Positions 10,636 to 19,715 of a DNA stretch of 64,000 bases are shown here, piece after piece. Each line of letters begins with the position of its first letter. The first letter of the stretch is position 1. The translations under genes were made by a program, and so were the position numbers. The notes beneath the pieces were generated by a model. It ran no database searches and was not told where the DNA came from. It worked only from the letters and a program-made list of their open reading frames with translations. The stretch is from Alphaproteobacteria bacterium. Its GTDB lineage: Bacteria > Pseudomonadota > Alphaproteobacteria > Micropepsales > Micropepsaceae. The stretch is from assembly GCA_024236055.1 (NCBI GenBank), contig JACKLF010000002.1:186001-250000 (forward strand), written 5' to 3'.

Positions 10636-12324
10636 TCACATCTTCTTTTCTGAATCTTCATCGAGCGGCTTGGGCATCGGCCCGTTCAGCCCGGCATAGT
10701 TGTACAGCGCGGTGGCCACCGACTTCTCGGCCCCGGCGATGCCATAGACCTTGCCGGCGCCCTCGATCACATAATACTCGTTGGCCGCATGGGCGTTGCC
10801 GCCCGAACCCGCCATGCCGCCGAAGATCGGCACATTCACCGCGAAGCCGGAGAACAGGTAGCTGGGCCAATAGCCGCCCATGATCGAGGCTTCCGAATGG
10901 ACCGGCGCGTGCGGGATGTTGAAGGTGTTGAACATGCTGTTCACGGCGCGGCCGATTTCGGTGTCCGTGGTGGTCATCGCCCAGGGCACGTCGCCGACCA
11001 CGTTGATCTGCACGTCCTTGTAGCCATGCGAGTCCAGATGGGCGCGGATCTTCTTGACCAGGTCGGGCCCGTTCATGTTGGGCACATAGCGGATATTGTG
11101 CTTGGAGGTGATCTTGTTGGGCAGGATCGCGCCCGAACCGCCGGCGAACATGTTGCCGCCCCAGATGCCGTCCAGGTTGAAGGAGGTGCCCTGCGAGGAC
11201 ATCTTCAACACGGTATAGGGATCGTCAGAGATAAAACGCGCCACGCCCAGATTCTGGGCCGCCACCTTCAGGTCATACCCCTTGGCCGCGGCGTGCAGCT
11301 TGGCGTCGTCATATTTCGAGATCGGCTTGATGTTGTCGTAGAAGCCCTTGACCAGGGAGTGATTGCCGGAATCATCCACCAGCGTGGACAGCATCTTGAT
11401 GTGACGCCAGGCCGGCGAATCCACCGAACGCTTGAAGGCGCCGTGAATGTTGCTGTAGGTCGGCCCGCGGCCCCAGCTGGTGCCGCTGGTGGTCAGCTCG
11501 ATGAACAGGCAGCCTTCCGAACCGCTGAGGCCGCGCGAGCCGCCGCCCGGCGACTGGCCGCCGAAGGTGTACATCGCATCGACGTCCTTGAAGAGCTCCT
11601 TGTGGGTGGTGATGAACTTGCGATAGCCCATGTCCATCCGCTCTTCGTCGCCTTCGGCGATGAAGATCAGGTTGACCGGCAGCTTGCCCGTCACCGCCTT
11701 GATCGACATCAGCGCATTCCACATGGCCATTTCGGGGCCCTTGGAATTGACCGCGCCGCGGCCGATCAGGACTTTCTTGTAGGGCGCCTGTTCGACCAGC
11801 CGGCCCTCGAAGGGCGGGGCCTTCCACAGGTCGGGCTGGGTCACCGGCATGGTGTCGTACATCCAGTAGATGGCCACGGTCTTGGCCGCGCCCTCGTCGC
11901 ACTTGGCGAACACGACCGGGTTGCCCTGCTGGCCCCATTCGGTCTGGCCGACGTCGTAGACCTTGGTCTGCTGGCAGCCGAGCTGGTCGAAGAAGCCCTT
12001 CACCATCTCCGCCGATTCCTGGATACCCTCGCCGGTGTTGGAGATGCTGGGCTGCTGGATCCACTTCTGCAGGTTGACCACATGCTGGTCGATATTGGTA
12101 TCGATATAGGAATAGATCTTCTTCAGATCCGCATTGTGGATCTGGCTCATGTCGATATCGATGGTGGTATCGCCATGGGGGCGGATGCCCAGCTTGGGCG
12201 TCGCCGCGGCGGCCGTCTGGCTTTCGGTCTTGTCGCTGGGGCCTGAATCGGGGCCGCAACTGGCCAACGCGGTCACGACGCCCATCGCGATGGACATCAT
12301 CAGGCACTTCTTCAACGCTTTCAT
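10636..12324 (-). CDS. M20-family lipoprotein with altered metal site
   Basis: 562-aa lipoprotein (MKALKKCLMMSIAMG..., lipobox ALASC) of the M20 carboxypeptidase/dipeptidase family. The family blocks are recognisable, but two metal ligands look substituted. The usual GHYDVQP block reads YWMYDTMPV, so Met stands where the first His is expected; the usual GRGASDDKG block reads GRGAVNSKG, so Asn stands for the bridging Asp. EGDEE and NAHAANEYY are kept. It may be an altered or non-catalytic member. It is the first gene of the minus-strand operon. Confidence 0.8.
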   Translation of the reverse strand: MKALKKCLMMSIAMGVVTALASCGPDSGPSDKTESQTAAAATPKLGIRPHGDTTIDIDMSQIHNADLKKIYSYIDTNIDQHVVNLQKWIQQPSISNTGEGIQESAEMVKGFFDQLGCQQTKVYDVGQTEWGQQGNPVVFAKCDEGAAKTVAIYWMYDTMPVTQPDLWKAPPFEGRLVEQAPYKKVLIGRGAVNSKGPEMAMWNALMSIKAVTGKLPVNLIFIAEGDEERMDMGYRKFITTHKELFKDVDAMYTFGGQSPGGGSRGLSGSEGCLFIELTTSGTSWGRGPTYSNIHGAFKRSVDSPAWRHIKMLSTLVDDSGNHSLVKGFYDNIKPISKYDDAKLHAAAKGYDLKVAAQNLGVARFISDDPYTVLKMSSQGTSFNLDGIWGGNMFAGGSGAILPNKITSKHNIRYVPNMNGPDLVKKIRAHLDSHGYKDVQINVVGDVPWAMTTTDTEIGRAVNSMFNTFNIPHAPVHSEASIMGGYWPSYLFSGFAVNVPIFGGMAGSGGNAHAANEYYVIEGAGKVYGIAGAEKSVATALYNYAGLNGPMPKPLDEDSEKKM

Positions 12325-12828
12325 ATCGCCACCCCAGCTTTACGATCCAGAGGCGATCCGGACAGGCAAAATCCCGTCGCTGCGGTTTTGAGGCCGCATT
12401 GGCTTTGACCTGACGGGCAGTTGGCCCGAATTCACCCAACCCGATTACGGTAGATCAATCGCGCCTTTATTTTCCGGCTAATTGCCGGCGTGTTCCGTCC
12501 CGGCTGCGAAGAATTCAAATCCAATCGCACCGATCGCGCCGGATTCCATCACGGTGGCTTTGAAACAAGGCGTTTCCCGGCATTTCGGCCAGCGCGCGCT
12601 TTCCAGTGCGTGCTTTCAAATGCGAGCACGGGCGCCTGCCATTCCAGATAGCACCGCGATGCCGCCAGGAATGGTGGTGCCGGCAGTCCTGGTCAAACCG
12701 TTCTCTGCCCGATGTTGCCTGTATATTGGGAAAACAAAGGTAATTCAGAGATTTGTCTGGATTTACAGCGCCAAAGAGGCCTACGAGAGCGCCCACGGGA
12801 AATTGCGCGGGCTGCAAGCCTAAGGCCT
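12325..12828. other. Intergenic, no convincing gene
   Basis: About 500 nt between the M20 gene and the recombinase remnant. The short open frames here have no family features and no good ribosome binding site. The promoter of the minus-strand MacB-like operon should lie at its left edge, but I see no clear -35/-10 pair. Confidence 0.5.
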
Positions 12829-14372
12829 CTAGCTGCCCTGTTCAACAGGCCAGCAGAGATTTACCAGGCGGTGATTCCCAGCCCCCAGACATGCCGCACT
12901 GACCAAGGCGCGAACAATGTCGGGAGCCAAAAAGGCCAGCGACATGTACATCTGAACTGACCTCCTGCTGCCCTCCGCCCGGCAATATCCTCGATTGATA
13001 GCTTCTGGTTGCAGCTCGAAGCTCTCGCATCCAGGCTCGCCCTGACCATAGCCTTCACAACCGCGATTCGAGTTTCGTTACAGATCGGACGACCATCTTT
13101 CGAGGATCTGCGCGGTAGCAATATTTCCCGTTTGGTCGTGATGGTTTCGGCTTCAAGGAATTTCTATCTGTTTCCCCGCGCCAGCGCCAGCATCTACCAG
13201 CGTGATGACAAGCTGATCATTATTTGTGAGACACACCGGCTGATCTGTTCAACCAGATCCCTGCCAAGCGCACCGGAGGCTCTGGCATCCGCAATACTGG
13301 GATGTTGCTCCCGAATCGCGCCCAGGACTGCCCTCTCAATATCGGGCGCAGAGATGCGCCTTATGCGCCCAGCCTCTTGCCCGCGGCCTTCGTACAGAAG
13401 CCGGCAGGCATAGTATCTATATCGAATGCCGTTCTTCCGCGTGTAGGTTGGCGTCATCAAGTTTCCACGGTCATCAAATAGCCTGCCCTGTAGCAGAGAA
13501 GCGTTTTGAGAACGCGACTGATGGGTAGATCGGGCATTACTGACCAATTGCCGCTGCACGGCATCAAAAACGCCAACCCCGACAATCGGCTCGTGTTCTG
13601 CTGGATAGCTGTTGCCGTGATGGTTCAGGTACCCGATATAGGTCCGGTTTTTAAGCAAGTGATTGAGAGGACCTCTCGTAAATGGAACCCCGCCGGTCTT
13701 TTTGCCACTGGAGAGTATCCGAGAGCGTGTTTTTATGCCTGTACGGTAAAGCTCTTCCAGTAACGGTGTGATTGAACCCAGCTCTAAATAGCGGCTGAAT
13801 ATGCGCCTTATGACTTCTGCTTCTTGAGGGTCGACTATGAGCTTGCGGTCTGCGACCCGATAACCAAACGGTGGAACGCCGCCAACCCATAGACCCTTTT
13901 TCTTGGAGGCGGCAATCTTATCGCGGATTCGCTCAGCGGTGACTTCCCTTTCGAATTGGGCAAATGACAGGAGCACATTCAGGGTTAGGCGCCCCATACT
14001 GTTTGTTGTATTGAATGCTTGGGTTACAGAAACAAAAGACGTTCCGTTTTGATCGAACAGGTCCACCAGCTTTGCAAAATCCGCTAGGGATCGGGTTAGC
14101 CGGTCGACTTTGTACACGACAATGACGTCGACCTTCCTATCGCGGACGTCACTGAGTAGACGAGTGAGCGCGGGGCGTTCAAGGGTACCGCCTGAATAGC
14201 CACCATCATCGTATGAGCATTGGATCAGACGCCAACCTTCATGGGCCTGGCTTTTGATGTAGGATTCGGCTGCTTCCCGTTGAGCGTCTAGCGAATTGAA
14301 ATCTTGCTCTAGCCCAGCATCGGTAGAGACACGGGTATAGATCGCGCATCGAGTTTCTTTAGTCAGAGGCAC
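12829..14372 (-). pseudogene. Large serine recombinase, C-terminus broken by frameshifts
   Basis: The first 390 or so codons (14372 down to 13194) are intact. They cover the resolvase catalytic domain with the nucleophile serine in IYTRVSTDAG, VYKVDRLTRSLADFAKL and AERIRDKIAASKKKGLW, then the Recombinase and zinc-ribbon-like parts. After a stop at 13194 the usual C-terminus of the family is still readable in pieces: TKREILLPRRSSKDGRPI and ETRIAVVKAMVRA near 13.0-13.1 kb, SIEDIAGR, and in another frame MYMSLAFLAPDIVRALV near 12.9 kb. At least three lesions separate the pieces. GTG 14372 has GAGG 5 nt upstream and overlaps the DUF2924 gene by 14 nt. Confidence 0.82.
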
Positions 14373-14823
14373 GCCTGCCTCTTTCCCGGCACACACCAAA
14401 GAATTTGAGCCCATTCCATCTGGTGCCGGTTATGGCGCGTGCAGCTGCGCTTAGGCTACGAAATTGATTGCCTCGCCATTCATAGCCGTTATCTGTTCGG
14501 GTCACGTGGTGAAGGGTCCCGCCGTATTCGCGGACAAAGACAGTACCTACTGTATGAGAATGGGGCCGGCTGTTTAAATGGGGCGAGCGTGCCCTCTCCC
14601 CGGGCCTGGCCAGTGCGTCCAGATAGCGCTCCTCATGTTTTTCGAGTCCTCCCAAGCGCTCCACCTGCATCTGATAAGCGAGCAGGCTAACCAGAAGATG
14701 CCTCGGCAAATGGCCTGGGAACGGTTTGCGATGAAGGCTACGCCAGCATCTAGAAAGGTCGCCTTTGTCCATACTGGCCAGCCTGGCGAGCTCTTGTTCT
14801 ATATCGATGGGTTCTGACTTCAT
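14359..14823 (-). CDS. DUF2924 protein, partner of the serine recombinase
   Basis: About 154 aa and apparently intact. The family core is clear: LPRHLLVSLLAYQMQVERLGGL in the middle, then GTVFVREYGGTLHHVT and FRSLSAAARAITGTRWNGLKFFG at the end. Genes of this family are regularly found directly upstream of a large serine recombinase, as here. The biochemical role is unknown; a directionality or accessory function is inferred from linkage. Start is 14823 or 14832: GAGAGG lies 10 nt before the former and touches the latter. Confidence 0.8.
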   Translation of the reverse strand: MKSEPIDIEQELARLASMDKGDLSRCWRSLHRKPFPGHLPRHLLVSLLAYQMQVERLGGLEKHEERYLDALARPGERARSPHLNSRPHSHTVGTVFVREYGGTLHHVTRTDNGYEWRGNQFRSLSAAARAITGTRWNGLKFFGVCRERGRRASD

Positions 14824-15146
14824 GGCCGGCATGCCTCTCGTGGACAGGTCCGCATGCACGCTCCATTGGACGTAGAAGTCCAGTTTTTCGAGGCTAGCTG
14901 GCCCGAAAATATCTCGACTTATTAGGCATTTATTCCCGATGTTATATTTGCCGTACCAAGGGTCCGATTAGGGCTTCGGCCCGATGAATAGCGCCACGAT
15001 TGCGATGATTGCGGTTACTATCGCTAATGCCGCCTTAGCGATTGTGTTGGCTGTTTGGTCTGCACGGGCCGCCCCCTACGCTGCGCCCCTGGCAGACCGT
15101 GCAATAGCTCTAAGCCGTTGCCGCAGCGTAGTCAGTTCGAGCGCTT
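14824..15146. other. Intergenic left of island boundary
   Basis: Non-coding as far as I can see. A 68-codon frame beginning at 14984 runs through the palindrome at 15147 and has one hydrophobic stretch; I do not accept it as a gene. The GC content falls here relative to the flanks. Confidence 0.45.
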
Positions 15147-15172
15147 TAGTGCATTTTCACGAAAATGCACTA
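15147..15172. repeat. 26-bp palindrome, left copy (att- or res-like)
   Basis: Perfect inverted repeat with 12-bp arms, TAGTGCATTTTC and its complement, around a central AC. A second copy at 49645-49670, with the same orientation as judged by the AC centre, differs at two positions. It lies 290 nt from the DUF2924/recombinase pair. Palindrome size and 2-bp centre resemble crossover sites of serine recombinases, but no recombination is shown. Confidence 0.6.
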
Positions 15173-15245
15173 TCGAATCTCGCCAATTGACACCCATTTC
15201 CTTCCGATAATCCCGTAAGCGGGGCACTATGGGGGCAAGGTCGGA

Positions 15246-16481
15246 TTACAATTGTGCCCGATCCAAAGGTACCATTTCCACGACGGCGCCTTCCGCCAGC
15301 GCCGGGGTGCCGGGCATTAGCCGGATCAATGCATTGGATGAGGCAAAGACCGAAATTAGCGATGAACCCTGGTCGTCGAAGGCCGTTATCCACAATTGTC
15401 CGCACGCGTCGCTCTCCCAGTGCGCCCGCATATAATGCTCGCGGGGGCCGTTTGCAGACAGAGCTCTGCGCAAGCGCGCGTGGCGCCTCTGCGCCTGGGG
15501 AACATTCCTCAGCATTGCGCCGATCATGGGCTTGAGAAACAACTGCGCGCAAACGAAGGCCGATGCCGGATTACCGGGAAGACCCAAAACCGGCTTGCCG
15601 GCAACCGTCCCGAACCAGGTTGGCTTGCCGGGCCGGACGGAGACTTTTTCGACAACGGGGCGCAAGCCCAAACTCGCCAAGGCCGGACGGGCATAGTCGT
15701 GGTCGCCGACGGAAGCCCCGCCCACGACGACGAGCAGATCGTTTTCCCTCAGGGCCCGCTGCGCCGCGGCTGCAATCGCCGCGGGGTCATCGCGCTCTAA
15801 TGCCAGCCGCTGGCACATGCCGCCCCAGGTCCGTGCCAGCCCAGCAAGCCCAAATGTCGCTGAATCGAAAATTTGCCATGGCTCCGGAGTCCTGCCGGGT
15901 ACGGCAAGCTCGTTCCCGGAGGACAATATTGCGACACGGGGACGACGGACCACCACCACCTCGGCCACCCCCGCGGCGGCGGCCAGGGATAGTGCCACCC
16001 CATCCAAGACCGAAGACCTTTTGAGCAGCAGGTCGCCCGCGAGAAAGTCTTCGCCCTGGGAGCGGACATTTTGAGTCACACCGGCGACTGGCACCGTCAC
16101 CACGTTGCCGACACGCTGCACATTTTCCTGGATGACGACTGCATCAGTCCCCGGTGGAAGCGCCGCGCCCGTCGATATTCTTATGGCATGGCTTTGCGCA
16201 CAGCTTCCCTCAAATCCAATACCGGCTGCGGATTCTCCGACTACTGTCAGTCGACCCGGCGTATCCGCCGCAATCAGCGCATAGCCATCCATTGCAGCGA
16301 CTGCAAAGGGTGGCTGATCCCGAGTCGCCATAACGTCCTGCATCAGGATACGCCCCAGAGCATCGTCCAACGGGATAGACTCCCCGTCCAAGCCCGCGAC
16401 CTGGACAAGCATGGCAGTTCGCGCCTCCTCCACGGACAGCATTCTTGGCCTTTTTGGGATTGCGAATCCGGGAGTCGCCAT
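15246..16481 (-). CDS. moeA: Molybdopterin molybdotransferase MoeA
   Basis: 411-aa enzyme that inserts molybdate into adenylylated molybdopterin. The MoeA blocks are in order: PPFAVAAMDGYAL near residue 55, GAALPPGTDAVVIQEN, NVRSQGEDF, then the MoCF-binding fold with GGASVGDHDYARP and KPTWFGTVAGKPVLGLPGNPAS. ATG 16481 shares one base with the moaB stop (TAATG), so the two are translationally coupled; the longer frame to 16523 is not needed. It is the last gene of the nar-moa operon. Confidence 0.95.
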   Translation of the reverse strand: MATPGFAIPKRPRMLSVEEARTAMLVQVAGLDGESIPLDDALGRILMQDVMATRDQPPFAVAAMDGYALIAADTPGRLTVVGESAAGIGFEGSCAQSHAIRISTGAALPPGTDAVVIQENVQRVGNVVTVPVAGVTQNVRSQGEDFLAGDLLLKRSSVLDGVALSLAAAAGVAEVVVVRRPRVAILSSGNELAVPGRTPEPWQIFDSATFGLAGLARTWGGMCQRLALERDDPAAIAAAAQRALRENDLLVVVGGASVGDHDYARPALASLGLRPVVEKVSVRPGKPTWFGTVAGKPVLGLPGNPASAFVCAQLFLKPMIGAMLRNVPQAQRRHARLRRALSANGPREHYMRAHWESDACGQLWITAFDDQGSSLISVFASSNALIRLMPGTPALAEGAVVEMVPLDRAQL

Positions 16482-17035
16482 TACCGCTCCAGAAACCGCG
16501 GCGCCAGCTCGGCCAGGTTGCACGGGCGCAGGCGAATATCCAGCTCCCAGCGGATCAGCTTGTCCCAGCCATCCTTGCAGGCGCCGTTGGAACCCGGCAG
16601 GCAGAAGATGAGCGTGCCATTTGCAAGCCCGGCACAGGCGCGGCTTTGCAATGTCGAGAGGCCCACGCCCTGGAACGATGTCATGTGCCAGATGACCTCG
16701 AAGCCTTCGACGACCTTGTCGAACAACGGACGGACGGCCTCGGGCGTCACATCCCGGCCGGTCAGACCGGTGCCGCCAGTGGATAGAATAACTTCGACAG
16801 CGGGATCGTCGATCCAGGCTTTCATCTGGCTTTGGATCTCCGCAATATCGTCCGCCACGATCCTCCGCGCCGCCAGACAGTGGCCGTCGCGGATCACTCG
16901 ATCCGCCAGCAGCTTTCCGGATGTATCGCTGGCCTCATCGCGCGTATCGGAGATTGTCAACACTGCGATATTGAGAGGGCGGAATGGGACATCCTCGGAA
17001 AGGTGTCCCCCACCCAGTATCTGTTCGCCGCTCAT
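16481..17035 (-). CDS. moaB: MoaB/MogA-type molybdopterin adenylyltransferase
   Basis: 184 aa of the MoaB class. It shows IAVLTISDTRDEASDTSG, the nucleotide/pterin-binding STGGTGLTGRDVTPEAV block and FCLPGSNGACKDGW. It would activate molybdopterin by adenylylation before MoeA acts. ATG 17035 overlaps the moaE stop (ATGA). The frame extends to 17131, but that part lies inside moaE. Confidence 0.93.
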   Translation of the reverse strand: MSGEQILGGGHLSEDVPFRPLNIAVLTISDTRDEASDTSGKLLADRVIRDGHCLAARRIVADDIAEIQSQMKAWIDDPAVEVILSTGGTGLTGRDVTPEAVRPLFDKVVEGFEVIWHMTSFQGVGLSTLQSRACAGLANGTLIFCLPGSNGACKDGWDKLIRWELDIRLRPCNLAELAPRFLER

Positions 17036-17496
17036 CCTGCCATTTTCCCGCTTGCAGCGGCACGCTGCGCATGATCCTGCGGCCGCGGTTCGATCCAGCG
17101 TACACCTTGCGGACCGATTTCCTTTTTCCACAAGGGCGCGTCGGTTTTGAGATAATCCATCAAGATCCGCACGGCCTCAAAAGCCTCTGCCCGATGGGCC
17201 GAAAGCGCGGCGACCAGGACAATGGCTTCGCCGGGCAATATCTCTCCCACACGATGAAGCACAAGCAGGTCGGGGCAGCAAAAACGAGTAGCCACCTCCT
17301 GGGCCATGCGCTGCATCTCGCGCTGCGTAAAACCTGCATACTGCTGCAGATGAAGCGCTTGCACGGTGCCATCCGCACCGGTTTCCCGGCACAGGCCTAC
17401 AAAACTGACCAGGGCGCCGGCATCAAAGCGGCAGGCGGCAAAAGCGGCGCATTCCGCTTGCGGGTCGAACGCCTCCGTCAAGACGCGCACATCCAT
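17032..17496 (-). CDS. moaE: Molybdopterin synthase catalytic subunit MoaE
   Basis: 154 aa. MoaE converts cyclic pyranopterin monophosphate to molybdopterin with sulfur from MoaD. Family features seen are GALVSFVGLCRE near residue 30, RVGEILPGEAIVLVAALSAHR, and the lysine-rich active-site stretch DYLKTDAPLWKKE. It starts 1 nt after the moaD stop and overlaps moaB by 4 nt. Confidence 0.94.
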   Translation of the reverse strand: MDVRVLTEAFDPQAECAAFAACRFDAGALVSFVGLCRETGADGTVQALHLQQYAGFTQREMQRMAQEVATRFCCPDLLVLHRVGEILPGEAIVLVAALSAHRAEAFEAVRILMDYLKTDAPLWKKEIGPQGVRWIEPRPQDHAQRAAASGKMAG

Positions 17497-17497
17497 G

Positions 17498-17749
17498 CTA
17501 GCCCCCGCTCATGGGCGGCAGGAAGGCGATTTCGTCGTAATCACCGAGCGTCTGGCGCATGTCTTGGGCGACGGCTTGATTGACGATCAGCCGAACGGGC
17601 GTGGCGGCCATGCGCCGCGACAGCATGGGCTGCGCCCGCGCCAGCCAATCCTTTAGGTCCGCCAGTGTTTCGACGCCCTGCGGCCGCGCGATCTCGGCAA
17701 GTTCGTCGGGGGCGGCATCGCCCAGCTTTCCTAGGAACACGAGCCGCAT
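17498..17749 (-). CDS. moaD: Molybdopterin synthase sulfur carrier MoaD
   Basis: 83-aa ubiquitin-like protein ending in the obligatory Gly-Gly (AFLPPMSGG), which is thiocarboxylated to feed sulfur to MoaE. RLIVNQAV and YDEIAFLPP are typical of the fold. ATG 17749 lies 1 nt after the moaA stop; a longer frame to 17872 lies inside moaA and is not used. Confidence 0.92.
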   Translation of the reverse strand: MRLVFLGKLGDAAPDELAEIARPQGVETLADLKDWLARAQPMLSRRMAATPVRLIVNQAVAQDMRQTLGDYDEIAFLPPMSGG

Positions 17750-17750
17750 C

Positions 17751-18776
17751 TCAGCCTCCGGTAATGGACATGTGGCGCGCCAGCGCCGGGCCGGCGCCCC
17801 GTACGGGAAGAACAAAATCATGCGATTTCGGCTTGGCCGCGACGGCACGGTCGATCGCCAGATTGAGTTCACCGTCGCTCGCGCCGCTCCGCAGTGGCGC
17901 GCGAAGATCGACGGAGTCTTCCTGTCCCAAGCACATGAACAGCGTGCCCGTGCAGGTGATGCGCATGCGCCGGCAACTATCGCAGAAATTGTGGCTCAGG
18001 GGCGTTATGAACCCCAAACGCCCGCCCGTTTCCGCAATCCGGACATAGCGCGACGGCCCGCCCGTGCGATCCGGCAATTCCGTCAATGTCCAGTAGGATT
18101 GCAGATCCCGCTTGACCGCCGCCAGGGAAAGGAATTGATCCGTCCGGTCCTCATCCACCGCGCCTAGCGGCATGGTTTCGATAAGAGACATGTCCATTCC
18201 CAGTTCGTGCGCCCAGCGAATGATATCCGGCAATTCCCGCGCATTGTCGTTCCGGAGCGCAACGGTATTGATCTTGACGCGCAATCCGGCCTTGCGGGCG
18301 GCGGCGATCCCGTCCAGCACCCGGCCCAACCGGTCCCCGCGCGCGATGCGCGCAAAGGCCGCGCGATCCAGGCTATCGACGGACACATTGATGCGGCGCA
18401 CACCCGCGGCCGCCAGGTCTTCGGCAAACTCCGCCAGGCGAACCCCGTTGGTTGTCAACGTCAGTTCCTTGAGGCTGCCAGAGCGCAAATGCCGGGAGAG
18501 CGATTTGAAAAGATCCATGACACAGCGGCGCATCAAAGGTTCGCCCCCCGTCAAGCGCAGATGCGTGACGCCCCGCGTGACGAAAACCGAAGCCAGGCGA
18601 TCCATCTCTTCGAGCGTCAGCAGGTCCTTGCGCGGCAGAAACTGCATCCGCTCGCTCATGCAATAGGTGCAGCGCAGATTGCAGCGGTCGGTGACAGACA
18701 GACGAACATAGTCAATGACCCGTCCGAACGGATCGATCAAAGGTCTCGGACCTTGGGACTTGAGAGGCATGACCAT
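17751..18776 (-). CDS. moaA: GTP 3',8-cyclase MoaA (radical SAM)
   Basis: About 341 aa; first step of molybdenum cofactor synthesis from GTP. The N-terminal radical-SAM cluster motif is CNLRCTYC and the SAM-binding TGGEP follows. The C-terminal second cluster uses CDSCRRMRITCTG, and the chain ends in the Gly-Gly tail (SITGG) needed for activity in this family. ATG 18776 and ATG 18770 are both plausible starts. It lies between mobA and moaD in one transcript. Confidence 0.95.
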   Translation of the reverse strand: MVMPLKSQGPRPLIDPFGRVIDYVRLSVTDRCNLRCTYCMSERMQFLPRKDLLTLEEMDRLASVFVTRGVTHLRLTGGEPLMRRCVMDLFKSLSRHLRSGSLKELTLTTNGVRLAEFAEDLAAAGVRRINVSVDSLDRAAFARIARGDRLGRVLDGIAAARKAGLRVKINTVALRNDNARELPDIIRWAHELGMDMSLIETMPLGAVDEDRTDQFLSLAAVKRDLQSYWTLTELPDRTGGPSRYVRIAETGGRLGFITPLSHNFCDSCRRMRITCTGTLFMCLGQEDSVDLRAPLRSGASDGELNLAIDRAVAAKPKSHDFVLPVRGAGPALARHMSITGG

Positions 18777-18795
18777 TCTTACCAAATTACCGGGT

Positions 18796-19464
18796 CTATT
18801 GCACGGTCACCGTTCCTGGCGGGGCGGCATGTCGCCCCGCCAGGCAAGGCGAATTTCGGTGATCCTCCAGCCACCGCCCGGCCCGGATGCCGTCCAGCGG
18901 ATGGTTGATGTTGAAGAACATATCCCCGTCCGGCGCGGGGCCTTCGGGGAAGTCAATAGCCACGGCCTCCAGACGATCCTGCACGGTCTTCAACGCCCGG
19001 ACCCCATCGTCATAACAGCGCTCCAGATCTGGAAGCGCCCGGACGCGCCAGCAGGCGAAGATGGGATGGCGACCGCCGCAAGACCGCGCATAAATGCAAG
19101 CGGCATCGCCGCGCAGCTCCGACGCCAGCCGGGCCACTAGGTCTTCCGGAAAAAACGGCGCATCACAGGAAAACGTCGCCACCGCTGAGAAGCCCTTGCG
19201 TCCAGCCCAGCGCAGCGAGGATAAAACGCCGGTCAAGGGCCCCTCGCTGGTTCCGGAATCAACGATGACGGGCAGGCACAGCCCATAGTCCCGCCCACTG
19301 ACCGCCATGGCCGCGACCTGAGGCGTCGCCCGGGCCACCACCCGTTCGATCAGACGGTCCGCTCCGATCCGCGCCACAGCCTTGTCCTGGCCAAAACGGC
19401 GCGACTGGCCGCCGGCCAGCACTACACCCAGGATCGCGCCCCGTTTCAATGCGACACCGCCCAT
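18796..19464 (-). CDS. mobA: Molybdenum cofactor guanylyltransferase MobA
   Basis: About 222 aa nucleotidyltransferase that joins GMP to Mo-molybdopterin, giving the bis-MGD form that NarG-type reductases require. Motifs are GVVLAGGQSRRFGQDKA at the N-terminus, EGPLTGVLSSL, and the catalytic SCDAPFF. ATG 19464 lies inside the end of the preceding 89-aa gene (19-nt overlap). Its presence inside the operon matches the cofactor needed by NarG. Confidence 0.92.
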   Translation of the reverse strand: MGGVALKRGAILGVVLAGGQSRRFGQDKAVARIGADRLIERVVARATPQVAAMAVSGRDYGLCLPVIVDSGTSEGPLTGVLSSLRWAGRKGFSAVATFSCDAPFFPEDLVARLASELRGDAACIYARSCGGRHPIFACWRVRALPDLERCYDDGVRALKTVQDRLEAVAIDFPEGPAPDGDMFFNINHPLDGIRAGRWLEDHRNSPCLAGRHAAPPGTVTVQ

Positions 19465-19715
19465 CGTAGCATTTCGCTCAAACAAGCTTGCGCCGGCGCC
19501 TGGGCGTCCTGAAGCCTTCCGATCAGCTTGACCCAGGCTTCGTCATCGGCGTGACGGGTAAAGTGATCGACGGCCTGCAAGGCAAAGCCGCAAGGATCGG
19601 AACCCGCAGCGTTCTCGACCTGGGCCATAAGGGCCACATCCCCTGCCTCGGCCAGCATGCGCCGCACCTCGTCCGGCTCGTGCAACGTTTCCAGAATTTC
19701 GCCCAAGGTGGTCAT
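19446..19715 (-). CDS. Small acidic protein of unknown function in nar operon
   Basis: 89 aa, predicted cytoplasmic and mostly helical (TTLGEILETLHEPDEVRRML..., LSEMLRWAVSH). I do not recognise a family. It overlaps the ppiC stop by ATGA and runs 19 nt into mobA, so translation is coupled on both sides and the frame is very likely real. A chaperone or escort role in nitrate reductase maturation would fit the place but is only a guess. Confidence 0.7.
   Translation of the reverse strand: MTTLGEILETLHEPDEVRRMLAEAGDVALMAQVENAAGSDPCGFALQAVDHFTRHADDEAWVKLIGRLQDAQAPAQACLSEMLRWAVSH

Noticed and set aside
14984..15190. 68-codon frame with one hydrophobic stretch
   Set aside because: Runs through the 26-bp palindrome, has no ribosome binding site of note and no family.
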